Both the position numbers and the translations under genes were made by a program. A stretch of DNA of 64,000 bases, taken from the NCBI RefSeq assembly GCF_002929335.1, contig NZ_PJIL01000001.1, positions 1-64,000 on the forward strand, read 5' to 3'. The notes beneath the pieces are model-generated. The model searched no databases. It saw only the letters and a program-made list of their open reading frames with translations, and had not been told where the DNA came from. Below are positions 50,899-59,238 of the stretch, in pieces; position 1 is the first letter of the stretch; each line of letters starts with the position of its first letter. Source of the stretch: Arthrobacter sp. Y81 (GTDB lineage Bacteria > Actinomycetota > Actinomycetes > Actinomycetales > Micrococcaceae).

Positions 50899-52284
50899 AT
50901 GAAGTACGCCCAGTCCGTCCTGGACCTCATCGGCCACACGCCGCTCGTCAAACTCAACCACGTAACTGATGGTGTCAAAGCCACCATCCTGGCGAAGGTG
51001 GAATACCTGAACCCGGGCGGATCCATCAAGGACCGCATCGCGGCGAAGATGATCGAGGAGGCGGAACGGGACGGCAAACTCCTGCCCGGCGGAACCATTA
51101 TTGAACCCACCTCGGGGAACACCGGAGTCGGCCTGGCCCTCGTGGCCCAGCAGAAGGGCTACCGCTGCATCTTCGTGGTCCCGGACAAGGTCGGCGAGGA
51201 CAAGCGCGCCGTCCTGCAGGCATACGGCGCCGAAGTGGTGGTGACTCCCACTGCCGTCGCCCCGGACAGCCCGCAGAGCTACTACAGCGTGTCGGACCGC
51301 CTGGTCACCGAAATCCCGGGTGCGTTCAAGCCGGACCAGTTCTCCAACCCCGCCGCGCCGGGAAGCCATTACGAGTCCACCGGACCCGAGATCTGGCAGG
51401 ACACCGACGGCCGGATCACGCACTGCGTGATCGGGGCGGGCACCGGCGGCACCATCACCGGCACCGGCAGGTACCTCAAGGAAGTTTCCGCCAACCGCCC
51501 CGAAGCCGACGGCGGACGCGTGCGGATCATCGGTGCCGACCCCGAAGGCTCCGTCTACTCCGGCGGAAGCGGCCGGCCGTACTTCGTGGAGGGTGTCGGC
51601 GAGGACATGTGGCCGGCCAACTACGACAAAACCGTCCCGGACGACGTAATTGCCGTCAGCGATGCCGAGTCCTTCGAGATGACCCGCAGGCTTGCCCGCG
51701 AAGAGGGCCTGCTGGTGGGCGGCTCATCCGGCATGGCCGTGGTTGCCGCGCTGCGGATCGCCAAAGACCTGCCCGAAGACGCCGTGGTGGTGGTGATCCT
51801 GCCCGATTCAGGCCGCGGCTACCTGGCCAAGATCTTCAACGACCAGTGGATGCGGTCCTACGGCTTCCTGTCCGGCGGCGAGGAATCCTCCGTCGGTGAG
51901 GTGCTCAAATCCAAGACCGGCGAGCTCCCGGAGCTGGTGCACATCCACCCGAACGAAACCGTCCGCGACGTCATCAACATCATGAACGAGTACGGCGTCT
52001 CCCACATCCCGGTCCTGTCCCAGGAACCGCCGGTGGTCATGGGCGAAGTGCTGGGCGCCGTGGATGAACGGAGCCTCACGTCCAAGCTGTTCCGCGGCGA
52101 GGCGAAGCTGACGGACAAGATCTCCGAACACATGGGGGAACGGCTGCCCGTGATCGGTTCGCTGGAGACCATCTCCGCCGCCCGCGAACTGCTTTCCGAC
52201 GTCGACACGGTCATGGTCACCTTCGTCGGCGCCCCGGTGGGCATCCTGACCCGCCACGACCTCCTCGCCTACCTCAGCAACTAG
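50899..52284 (+). CDS. Cystathionine beta-synthase
   Basis: This 461-residue protein has a PLP fold-type II domain with Lys44 in NPGGSIKDRIAAKM and the substrate loop EPTSGNTGVGLAL. The phosphate loop is GAGTGGTITGTGRYL. A C-terminal pair of CBS repeats (about 335-461) ends GAPVGILTRHDLLAYLSN. It condenses serine (or O-acetylserine) with homocysteine. No ribosome site is seen; GTAACTTTGTACCTATG suggests a leaderless start with a -10 nearby. metB follows after 39 bases, giving a reverse transsulfuration pair. Confidence 0.92.
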   Translation: MKYAQSVLDLIGHTPLVKLNHVTDGVKATILAKVEYLNPGGSIKDRIAAKMIEEAERDGKLLPGGTIIEPTSGNTGVGLALVAQQKGYRCIFVVPDKVGEDKRAVLQAYGAEVVVTPTAVAPDSPQSYYSVSDRLVTEIPGAFKPDQFSNPAAPGSHYESTGPEIWQDTDGRITHCVIGAGTGGTITGTGRYLKEVSANRPEADGGRVRIIGADPEGSVYSGGSGRPYFVEGVGEDMWPANYDKTVPDDVIAVSDAESFEMTRRLAREEGLLVGGSSGMAVVAALRIAKDLPEDAVVVVILPDSGRGYLAKIFNDQWMRSYGFLSGGEESSVGEVLKSKTGELPELVHIHPNETVRDVINIMNEYGVSHIPVLSQEPPVVMGEVLGAVDERSLTSKLFRGEAKLTDKISEHMGERLPVIGSLETISAARELLSDVDTVMVTFVGAPVGILTRHDLLAYLSN

Positions 52285-52323
52285 TCCTGATTGCAAGCCC
52301 GATCGGCAGCCGAAAGGAACTTC

Positions 52324-53511
52324 ATGTCTGTCTCTGAAAACCAAGGTTTCAACACCCGCGCCGTCCACGCCGGCCAGGCCTTCGAGCCGCGCACCGGCGC
52401 CGTGGTGCCGCCCGTGCACTTCTCCTCCACGTACGCCCAGGACGGTATCGGCGGGCTGCGCGACGGCTACGAATACGGCCGCGGCACCAACCCCACCCGT
52501 GACTCGCTGCAGGAACAGCTGGCCGCCCTCGAAGGCGGCTCGCACGCGTACTCCTTCAGCTCCGGCCTCGCCGCCGAGGACTCGATGATCCGTGCGCTGA
52601 CCCGTCCGGGCGACCACATCGTGCTCGGCAACGACGCCTACGGGGGCACCTACCGGCTGATCAGCCGCGTGCTGGGGGAGTGGGGCATCGGCAACACCCC
52701 AGTGGACATGTCCAATCTTGACGCCGTCGCGGAGGCCGTTGCGGCCGGCGGACCGGACGGGGGCAAAACCCGCCTCGTGTGGGTGGAAACGCCGTCGAAC
52801 CCGATGATGAAGATCACTGACATCGAGGCGCTCGCCAGGCTGGCGCACGACGCCGGAGCACTGCTCGTGGTGGACAACACCTTCGCCTCGCCGTACCTGC
52901 AGACCCCGCTGGCCCTCGGCGCCGACATCGTGGTGCACTCCACCACCAAGTACATCGGCGGCCACTCCGACGTCGTCGGCGGCGCGATCGTGGTCAACGA
53001 CGCGGAGCTGGCCGAGAAGATCGGCTTCGTGCAGTTCGCCGTCGGTGCCGTCTCCGGCCCGATGGATGCCTTCCTCACCACCCGCGGCCTCAAGACCCTT
53101 GGCGTCCGGATGGACCGGCACAGCGACAACGCCCAGGCCGTGGCCGAGTGGCTGCTGCAGCGCCCCGAAGTGGAAGCCGTGCTGTACCCGGGCCTCCCGT
53201 CGCACCCGGGCCATGAGCTCGCGAAGAAGCAGATGAAGAAGTTCGGCGGCATGATCTCCGTGCAGTTCAAGGGCGGCGAGGCGGCGGCCCGCACCGTCGC
53301 GGAAAACACGTCCGTGTTCACCCTGGCCGAGTCCCTCGGCGGCATCGAGTCGCTCATGAACTACCCGTCGGAAATGACGCACGCCTCCGTCAAGGGAACC
53401 GAGCTGGCCGTTCCGGTCAACCTCATCCGGCTCTCCTGCGGCATCGAGGACGTCGAGGACCTCATCGCGGACCTGGAGCACGCCTTCACCTTCATCGGGA
53501 CGGGCAGCTAG
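52324..53511 (+). CDS. metB: Cystathionine gamma-synthase/lyase
   Basis: This 395-residue protein of the Cys/Met PLP family has Lys209 in VVHSTTKYIGGHSDVVGG and the entry motif FNTRAVHAGQ. YEYGRGTNPTRDSLQ and VWVETPSNPMMKITDI are also conserved. Cystathionine gamma-synthase and gamma-lyase are hard to tell apart by sequence; next to a cystathionine beta-synthase a lyase role is also possible. GAAAGGAAC lies before the ATG. It is the second gene of the operon. Confidence 0.92.
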   Translation: MSVSENQGFNTRAVHAGQAFEPRTGAVVPPVHFSSTYAQDGIGGLRDGYEYGRGTNPTRDSLQEQLAALEGGSHAYSFSSGLAAEDSMIRALTRPGDHIVLGNDAYGGTYRLISRVLGEWGIGNTPVDMSNLDAVAEAVAAGGPDGGKTRLVWVETPSNPMMKITDIEALARLAHDAGALLVVDNTFASPYLQTPLALGADIVVHSTTKYIGGHSDVVGGAIVVNDAELAEKIGFVQFAVGAVSGPMDAFLTTRGLKTLGVRMDRHSDNAQAVAEWLLQRPEVEAVLYPGLPSHPGHELAKKQMKKFGGMISVQFKGGEAAARTVAENTSVFTLAESLGGIESLMNYPSEMTHASVKGTELAVPVNLIRLSCGIEDVEDLIADLEHAFTFIGTGS

Positions 53512-53517
53512 CAGCCG

Positions 53518-54786
53518 GTGACCATCTCGCTCCGGGCGGTTTCGCCCACCAAACGCGGCTGGATCGCGACGGTGGCAGGCGCTGCCGCCGTCGTGATCGC
53601 CCTTGTGGTTCTGTACTCGGCGTACATCCCGCTGATGAACGACTTCGAGGTGTACTATTACGGCGGCAGCCGGGTGCTGCAGACCGGCGAGAGCGGCGTC
53701 AACGAGCTTTACGCGCCGCGGGACGGGCTCCCGTTCACCTACCCGCCGTTCGCAGCGTTGCTGTTCGCGTTGCTGGCGACGCTCAGCATCGGTGCCAGCA
53801 GCCTCATTTTCATTACGACGGCGCTGGCCGGCGCCGCCGTTGTGTCCGCGTGGCTGGCGCGGCACTACTTCGGGCTGCACCGCTGGAAGGACGCCTTCGC
53901 CGACTGGCGGTTCCGGGCCGTGGCGCTCGCGGGGACGGCGGCGATCCTGCTGCTGGGCCCATGGCGGGACACATTCGATTTCGGTCAGATCAACATCATC
54001 CTGATGGGGCTGATCCTCGCGGACTTTGCCCTGTACGGAAAATCCCGGGCGGGTGAGCTCCGCTGGCCGGCAGGACTGCTGATCGGCATGGCGGCGGGGA
54101 TCAAACTGACGCCGCTGGCGTTCGGCCTGTACTTCCTGGTGCGCCGGGACTTTAAGGCGCTCGGCTGGATGGCTGCGGGCTTCTTCGGCTCCATCGCGCT
54201 GTCCTGGGCCGTGCTCCCGCATGCCTCGGTGACGTTCTGGACCAAGATCCTGCCGGACACCGGACGGATCGGCGGGCCCGGCTACGTGGACAATCTTTCC
54301 GTCAAAGGCCTGCTGCTGCACCTGGGCATGCCGGACTCCGGAGTCACCAGCGCGGTGTGGCTGGTTCTTTCGCTGGCCCTCGTGGCCGTGGCGGCGCTGG
54401 TCATCAAATGGGCTGTTGATGCGGACGAGAACTTCGTCGCGGTATCGGCCACCGCCGTGCTCATGCTGCTCATCAGCCCGGTCTCCTGGTCCCACCACTG
54501 GGTGTGGATGGCCGTGGCGCTGCCCTCCATGGCCTTTGCGCTCCACCGCATCCCGTCGAAGGACGGAAGGATGCGGCTGGCCGGCTGGATCATCGTGGCC
54601 GCCTCTGCTGTGGCGTTCTACCTGACGCCCAAATACCTCGCCGTGATGGCGGGCGCGCACGAGTGGGGCAAGGACCCGCAGACGCTATGGCAACTCGCGG
54701 TGTCCAGCCTGGGCGTTGTGTGCGGCATCGCCATGCTCGCCTACTGGGCATTGGCCTACCGTCCGTCGAGGGCCACCCTCCGCTGA
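53518..54786 (+). CDS. GT87-like (DUF2029) membrane glycosyltransferase, copy 1
   Basis: This 422-residue polytopic protein has about ten helices. The first outer loop has MNDFEVYYYGGSRVL, with the acidic residue expected in GT-C mannosyltransferases (PimE/MptC-like). Other blocks are FTYPPFAALLFALLA, GPWRDTFDFGQINIILMG, GIKLTPLAFGLYFL, GYVDNLSVKG and SPVSWSHHWVWM. It would use a polyprenyl-phosphate mannose for lipoglycan or glycolipid assembly at the outer membrane face. GTG starts seven bases after metB. It is paralogous to 57032-58414. Confidence 0.87.
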   Translation: MTISLRAVSPTKRGWIATVAGAAAVVIALVVLYSAYIPLMNDFEVYYYGGSRVLQTGESGVNELYAPRDGLPFTYPPFAALLFALLATLSIGASSLIFITTALAGAAVVSAWLARHYFGLHRWKDAFADWRFRAVALAGTAAILLLGPWRDTFDFGQINIILMGLILADFALYGKSRAGELRWPAGLLIGMAAGIKLTPLAFGLYFLVRRDFKALGWMAAGFFGSIALSWAVLPHASVTFWTKILPDTGRIGGPGYVDNLSVKGLLLHLGMPDSGVTSAVWLVLSLALVAVAALVIKWAVDADENFVAVSATAVLMLLISPVSWSHHWVWMAVALPSMAFALHRIPSKDGRMRLAGWIIVAASAVAFYLTPKYLAVMAGAHEWGKDPQTLWQLAVSSLGVVCGIAMLAYWALAYRPSRATLR

Positions 54787-54840
54787 CGTCGTACCCGACT
54801 ACCCTGGCTTTCTTGAAGATAGTCAGCTAGGGTTTCCTGC

Positions 54841-55350
54841 ATGGCACTCCGCTCTGACTGGTCCCAACGCACCTGCGCCATGGCCCGCGGCCTGGACATC
54901 CTGGGCGATCCCTGGAGCATGCTGGTGCTCCGCGAGGTCTTCTTCGGCAACGGCCGCTTCGACGCCATGAAAAAACGGCTGATGGTGGCTGACTCCGTGC
55001 TCACCAAACGCCTCGCCGGCCTCGTGGACGACGGGCTCCTCGCGCGGAAACCGTACGACGACGGCGGCCGCACCCGGCAGGAGTACGTGCTGACCGAGAA
55101 AGGCGAGGACGCGCTGCCGGTGCTCAACGCGGTCGTGATCTGGGCCGAAAAGCATCTCCCGGCACCGTCCGAGCAGGCGCACATGTTTGTCATTCACTCC
55201 ACCTGCGGCCAGCGGACGTCCTCCGCGGACAGCTGCACCGCCTGCGGTGAGCGGCTGACCGCGGAAAACACCAGCTGGCACAGCCTCACCCGCACGGCGG
55301 AGCCCGTCCGGCTGGCCACCTCCACTTCACAGAACGGACCCGCAGCATGA
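54841..55350 (+). CDS. HxlR family transcriptional regulator with C-terminal Cys cluster
   Basis: This 169-residue protein has an HxlR winged helix (residues 1-105): CAMARGLDILGDPWSMLVLR, FDAMKKRLMVADSVLTKRL and the wing DGGRTRQEYVLTEKG. The C-terminal part carries Cys-x9-Cys-x2-Cys in STCGQRTSSADSCTACGERL, a small zinc-ribbon-like element not present in basic HxlR proteins. It overlaps the MFS gene by ATGA, so it probably controls that exporter. AAGATAGTCAGCTAGG upstream may be its site. Confidence 0.88.
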   Translation: MALRSDWSQRTCAMARGLDILGDPWSMLVLREVFFGNGRFDAMKKRLMVADSVLTKRLAGLVDDGLLARKPYDDGGRTRQEYVLTEKGEDALPVLNAVVIWAEKHLPAPSEQAHMFVIHSTCGQRTSSADSCTACGERLTAENTSWHSLTRTAEPVRLATSTSQNGPAA

Positions 55351-56750
55351 GCGCTTCCGAAACCACCCTGCTGCCCTCGCCCCAGAAAGGCAGGCGCCGC
55401 CAGCTGCATCCCGCGTGGATCGTGGCCGCCGTCGCGTTCCTGGCCCTCGTGGGGGCAGCCGGCTTCCGGGCTGCCCCCGGCGTCCTGATGGTGCCGCTGC
55501 AGGACGAATTCGGCTGGTCCACCACAGTCCTGTCCGGGGCTGTCAGCATCAACCTGGTGCTCTTTGGCCTCACCGCACCGTTTGCCGCAGCGCTCATGGA
55601 CCGGTTCGGCATCCGCGCCGTGACGTCCGTGGCGCTGGTCCTGATCGGCGCGGGGAGTGCCCTGACGGTGCTGGTGAACCAGTCGTGGCAGATCCTGCTG
55701 ACGTGGGGGCTGCTGATCGGGCTGGGCACGGGGTCCATGGCGCTCGTCTTTGCCGCCACCATCGCCAACACCTGGTTCACCAAGAGCCGCGGCCTGGTGA
55801 TCGGCATCCTGACAGCGGGGAGTGCGGCCGGGCAGCTGGTTTTCCTGCCCTTCATCGCCATGCTGGCCCAGGATCCCGGCTGGCGGCAGGCATCCCTGCT
55901 TATCGCCGCCGGCGCCCTGGCCGTGGTGCCGCTGGTGCTCAAATTCCTGAAGAACTCACCGGCCGACGCCGGAGTGCTGCCGTACGGCGCCGAGGCCGTC
56001 GCCTCCGCAGACACCGGCACAGTCGCCGGTGCTGACACCGGCACTGCGTCCGGCATTGCGTCCGCCGCTGCGGCGGAACAGGCCCCTTCCACTGCGCCCA
56101 GCGGGAACGCCGCGGTCCGGGCGCTCCAGGTCCTCAAGCGTGCCAGCAAGGTCCGGACCTTCTGGGCACTGGTGGCCGGCTTTGCCATCTGCGGTGCCAC
56201 CACCAACGGCCTCATCGGCACCCACTTCATTCCCTCCGCGCATGACCACGGCATGGCAGAGACCACCGCGGCGGGCCTGCTCGCCGTCGTCGGGATCTTC
56301 GACATCGTGGGCACCATTGCGTCCGGCTGGCTGACGGACCGCTTCAACCCGAGGATCCTGCTGGCCGTGTACTACCAGTTCCGCGGCATCGGGCTGCTGG
56401 TGCTGCCGCTGCTGCTGAGTGCCACCGTCCAGCCCAGCATGATCGTTTTCGTGGTGATCTACGGGCTCGACTGGGTTGCCACCGTTCCGCCGACGGCCGC
56501 CATCTGCCGCCAGGTCTTCGGGGCGGACGGCAGTGTGGTGTTCGGCTGGGTCTTCGCCGCCCACCAGCTCGGTGCGGCCGCCGCCGCCCTGGGCGCCGGC
56601 GCCATCCGCGACGCCACCGGTCAGTACACCTATGCCTGGTTCGGCGCAGCCGCCATGTGCACCATCGCCGCCGTCATCAGCGCCACCATCCGCAAGGACG
56701 CCGGGGCACGGGAACCCGTCCTCGTGGCGGCCAGCCGCGCCGACCGTTGA
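55347..56750 (+). CDS. MFS transporter, OFA/monocarboxylate-like
   Basis: This 467-residue protein has twelve helices. GFRAAPGVLMVPLQDEFGWS and AAPFAA-type segments fit the oxalate/formate antiporter-like MFS group, and ALMDRFGIRAVTSVALVLIG is the helix 2-3 loop. The central cytoplasmic loop (about 200-260) is long and Ala/Thr-rich. It is coupled to the HxlR gene by a four-base overlap. Substrate unknown; an exporter of a toxic or organic acid compound is possible. Confidence 0.88.
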   Translation: MSASETTLLPSPQKGRRRQLHPAWIVAAVAFLALVGAAGFRAAPGVLMVPLQDEFGWSTTVLSGAVSINLVLFGLTAPFAAALMDRFGIRAVTSVALVLIGAGSALTVLVNQSWQILLTWGLLIGLGTGSMALVFAATIANTWFTKSRGLVIGILTAGSAAGQLVFLPFIAMLAQDPGWRQASLLIAAGALAVVPLVLKFLKNSPADAGVLPYGAEAVASADTGTVAGADTGTASGIASAAAAEQAPSTAPSGNAAVRALQVLKRASKVRTFWALVAGFAICGATTNGLIGTHFIPSAHDHGMAETTAAGLLAVVGIFDIVGTIASGWLTDRFNPRILLAVYYQFRGIGLLVLPLLLSATVQPSMIVFVVIYGLDWVATVPPTAAICRQVFGADGSVVFGWVFAAHQLGAAAAALGAGAIRDATGQYTYAWFGAAAMCTIAAVISATIRKDAGAREPVLVAASRADR

Positions 56751-57031
56751 GCCCGGCCGCCCCCGCAGACCGCTGAGCCCGGCCAGCCACCAACGCGCGG
56801 CCGGCCCGGCATCCCGTGGCAGCAACAGCCTGACGGTTTGTGGTGCCCTGCCTAGTGCCCCGTCTGGTTATGCCACGCCGGAGCCGCGCAGCAGGGGACA
56901 GGGCCCCTGTTTCAGTAGGATGTGAGGACGAGGCGCCGAATCCGGCGCGAGTCAGCCGGCACAACATCGCGATAGCGCGCAACGCGCCTACAGTGGCGCC
57001 ACTCTGCAGGAACAACGTTTGGGGACACGGG

Positions 57032-58414
57032 ATGGCACTGCTCGACGCCGAAAAGGAGCTCGACGCCGCGACGCGGCACGACGCCGACAGGAAACCCCGG
57101 CCACGCGCCGGGACCGCTGCACCCTGGTACCGGAGCAGGCTGGCGCTGGGCGTCTCCGGCGAGCTGGTGACATTGCTGGCCGTGCTGGCTGCCGCCCTGT
57201 TCGTCTCCTCAAGGCTCGACGCCTGGGGCGAGCACGGCCTCGACTTCAGCGTCTATTGGCACGGCGGCAAGATCCTCAACGAAGCCGGCCAGTCGCCGTC
57301 GAACCTCTACAGCCGGACAGTTGGCTGGGCCGGCGGGCCGGAACTGCCGTTCACGTACCCGCCGTTCGCCGCGATGCTGTTCAGCCTGCTGGCAACGCTG
57401 CCGGAGAAGTCAGCGCTGATGCTCTTCAACGCTGCCGGGGCAGCCGTGGCCGTGTGGGTCGCCGTGCGCGGAGTGCGGTATTGGAGCGCCAAACAGGACT
57501 GGCGCAGCACCTTCGGAGCCCCCGGGTTCAAGGCAACACGGAACCGGTGCGGCGCCGTCATTCTGCTGCTGGCCGTCATCAACCTGGGACCGTGGCGCGA
57601 GACCCTGGCGTTCGGCCAGATCAACATCCTGCTGATGGGGCTCATGGCGGCCGACCTCCTCGCCAGGAACCAGCGCTGGAACCAGGGTGTCCCCGGGCGG
57701 GGGTTCCTGGTGGGCATGGCCGCCGGCATCAAGCTGACGCCGCTGGTCTTCGGACTGTACTTCCTGGTGCGCAAGGACTGGCGCGGACTCTTCAACATGG
57801 CCGCCGGGTTCGCCTTCACCGTGCTGCTGGGGTGGCTGATGCGGCCGGTGGAATCGTTCCAGTTCTGGCTGGAGATCCTCCCGGACACGTCCCGGATCGG
57901 CGGGGCGGGCTATGTGGACAACCTTTCGATCAAGGGTGCGCTGCTGCATTTCGGTGTTCCCGAAGCCGGCGTCACCGTGCCCTGGCTGCTGCTCAGCATG
58001 CTGGTGGTGGGCGTGGGCGCCATGGTCGTCAAGGCCGCCAGCGACCAGGGCGCGCGGGTGGTGGCCATTTCAGCAACGGCACTCACCATGCTCCTCATCA
58101 GCCCGGTTTCCTGGTCCCACCACTGGGTCTGGATGGCGGCCGTCCTCCCGGCATTCGCCTGGACCCTGCGTGAGACACCGCAGCGCCAGCGGGTGACCCG
58201 CTGGCTCCTGGGCGGCGTTCTTGGGGTCTCGATCATCGTGTTCTTCTTTTCACCCAAGAGCATCGGCGAGGCGCTTGGAGCGGAGAACTTGGACTTCCAG
58301 ACGCCCGAGCCCTGGCTCATGGCCTCCAGCGCCGGCGTGTTCTGCGCAGTGGCCATCCTGGCCTGCTGGCTCGTGGTGCTCCGGCGGAACTCGCTGGCTG
58401 AGGTGCCCGGATGA
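57032..58414 (+). CDS. GT87-like (DUF2029) membrane glycosyltransferase, copy 2
   Basis: This 460-residue polytopic protein is clearly paralogous to 53518-54786. Shared blocks are LPFTYPPFAAMLFSLLAT, GPWRETLAFGQINILLMG, MAAGIKLTPLVFGLYFLVR, GYVDNLSIKGALLHFG and SPVSWSHHWVWMA. GLDFSVYWHGGKIL holds the acidic catalytic-site candidate. The N-terminal 35 residues are cytoplasmic and charged. ATG at 57032 begins MALLDAEKELDAATR; the longer upstream frame is not supported. The SDR gene overlaps its end by four bases. Confidence 0.86.
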   Translation: MALLDAEKELDAATRHDADRKPRPRAGTAAPWYRSRLALGVSGELVTLLAVLAAALFVSSRLDAWGEHGLDFSVYWHGGKILNEAGQSPSNLYSRTVGWAGGPELPFTYPPFAAMLFSLLATLPEKSALMLFNAAGAAVAVWVAVRGVRYWSAKQDWRSTFGAPGFKATRNRCGAVILLLAVINLGPWRETLAFGQINILLMGLMAADLLARNQRWNQGVPGRGFLVGMAAGIKLTPLVFGLYFLVRKDWRGLFNMAAGFAFTVLLGWLMRPVESFQFWLEILPDTSRIGGAGYVDNLSIKGALLHFGVPEAGVTVPWLLLSMLVVGVGAMVVKAASDQGARVVAISATALTMLLISPVSWSHHWVWMAAVLPAFAWTLRETPQRQRVTRWLLGGVLGVSIIVFFFSPKSIGEALGAENLDFQTPEPWLMASSAGVFCAVAILACWLVVLRRNSLAEVPG

Positions 58415-59157
58415 GCAGGACAGCCCTGGTGACCGGCGTCGGCCGCCTGGCCGGAATCGGTGCCGGCATTGCCCGCCGCCTGGCAGCGGACGGCTGGGAC
58501 CTGGTGCTGACGTACTGGCAGGACTACGACTCCCGGATGCCCTGGGGAGTCCAGCCGGACGACGTCGAACGCCTCCTGGCGGAGCTGGAAGCAACCGGCG
58601 CCCTCGTCGTTGCCCTGCCGGCGGATCTGGAGGACCCGCTGGCCGTGGACCGGCTCATGGCCGAGGTGGCAGCACAGGCCGGGACGCTGCAGGGCCTGGT
58701 GCTCAGCCATGCGGAGTCCGTGGACTCCGGCGTCCTGGACACCACGCTGGCGAGCTGGGAGCGGCATTTCGCCGTGAACACCCGGGCCAGCTGGCAGCTC
58801 ATCGCCGCCTTTGCCAGGCAGGCAGGGCACGACGGCGGCGCGATCGTGGCGCTGACCAGCGACCACACAGCGTTCAACCTGCCGTACGGTGCGTCCAAGG
58901 GAGCGCTGGACCGGACGGTCATTGCCGCGGCACGGGAGCTGGGACCGCTAGGGATCACGGCGAACGTGCTGAACCCCGGGCCTGTTGATACCGGCTGGAT
59001 GGATGCGGAGCTGCGGGAGGATCTCAGCCGCCGCCAGCCCGGCGGACGGCTCGGCACCCCCGAGGACGTGGCGGGAACCGTGGCGTTCCTGCTCTCACCC
59101 GAGGGCCGCTGGGTGTCAGGTCAGCTGATCAAGGCCGACGGCGGCTCCTCGGCCTGA
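58411..59157 (+). CDS. Short-chain dehydrogenase/reductase
   Basis: This 248-residue SDR has the nucleotide-binding motif TGVGRLAGIGAGIARRL, the active site Tyr159 and Lys163 in LPYGASKGALDR, and NPGPVDTGWMDAE. The serine normally 13 residues before Tyr is not there; Thr149/Ser150 lie only 9-10 residues before, so the loop is short. The ending SGQLIKADGGSS is normal for the family. It is coupled to the GT87-like gene (ATGA), hinting at a role in glycolipid or sugar processing, but its substrate is unknown. Confidence 0.88.
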   Translation: MSRTALVTGVGRLAGIGAGIARRLAADGWDLVLTYWQDYDSRMPWGVQPDDVERLLAELEATGALVVALPADLEDPLAVDRLMAEVAAQAGTLQGLVLSHAESVDSGVLDTTLASWERHFAVNTRASWQLIAAFARQAGHDGGAIVALTSDHTAFNLPYGASKGALDRTVIAAARELGPLGITANVLNPGPVDTGWMDAELREDLSRRQPGGRLGTPEDVAGTVAFLLSPEGRWVSGQLIKADGGSSA

Positions 59158-59166
59158 GCCCGTCAG

Positions 59167-59232
59167 CCCAACTAGCTGGCATTTAACGTCGTCAAAAGCG
59201 CTTTTGACGACGTTAAATGCGAGCTACTTGGG
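59167..59232. repeat. Palindromic repeat family A, copy 2 (66 bases)
   Basis: Arms run from CCCAACTAGCT through GCATTTAACGTCGTCAAAAG, meet at GCGCTTTT, and return to the complement. It is nearly perfect over 30 bases. It lies between the convergent SDR and acyl-CoA dehydrogenase genes, seven bases from the latter's stop. The length equals copy 1 at 4997-5062. Confidence 0.85.
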
Positions 59233-59238
59233 ACGGGC

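Noticed and set aside
51808..54660. Very long minus-strand frame (950 residues) opposite cystathionine beta-synthase, metB and the first GT87-like gene
   Set aside because: It is rich in His, Gly, Arg and Ala with no domain pattern and lies antisense to three well-recognised genes; such frames arise from GC-biased third positions.
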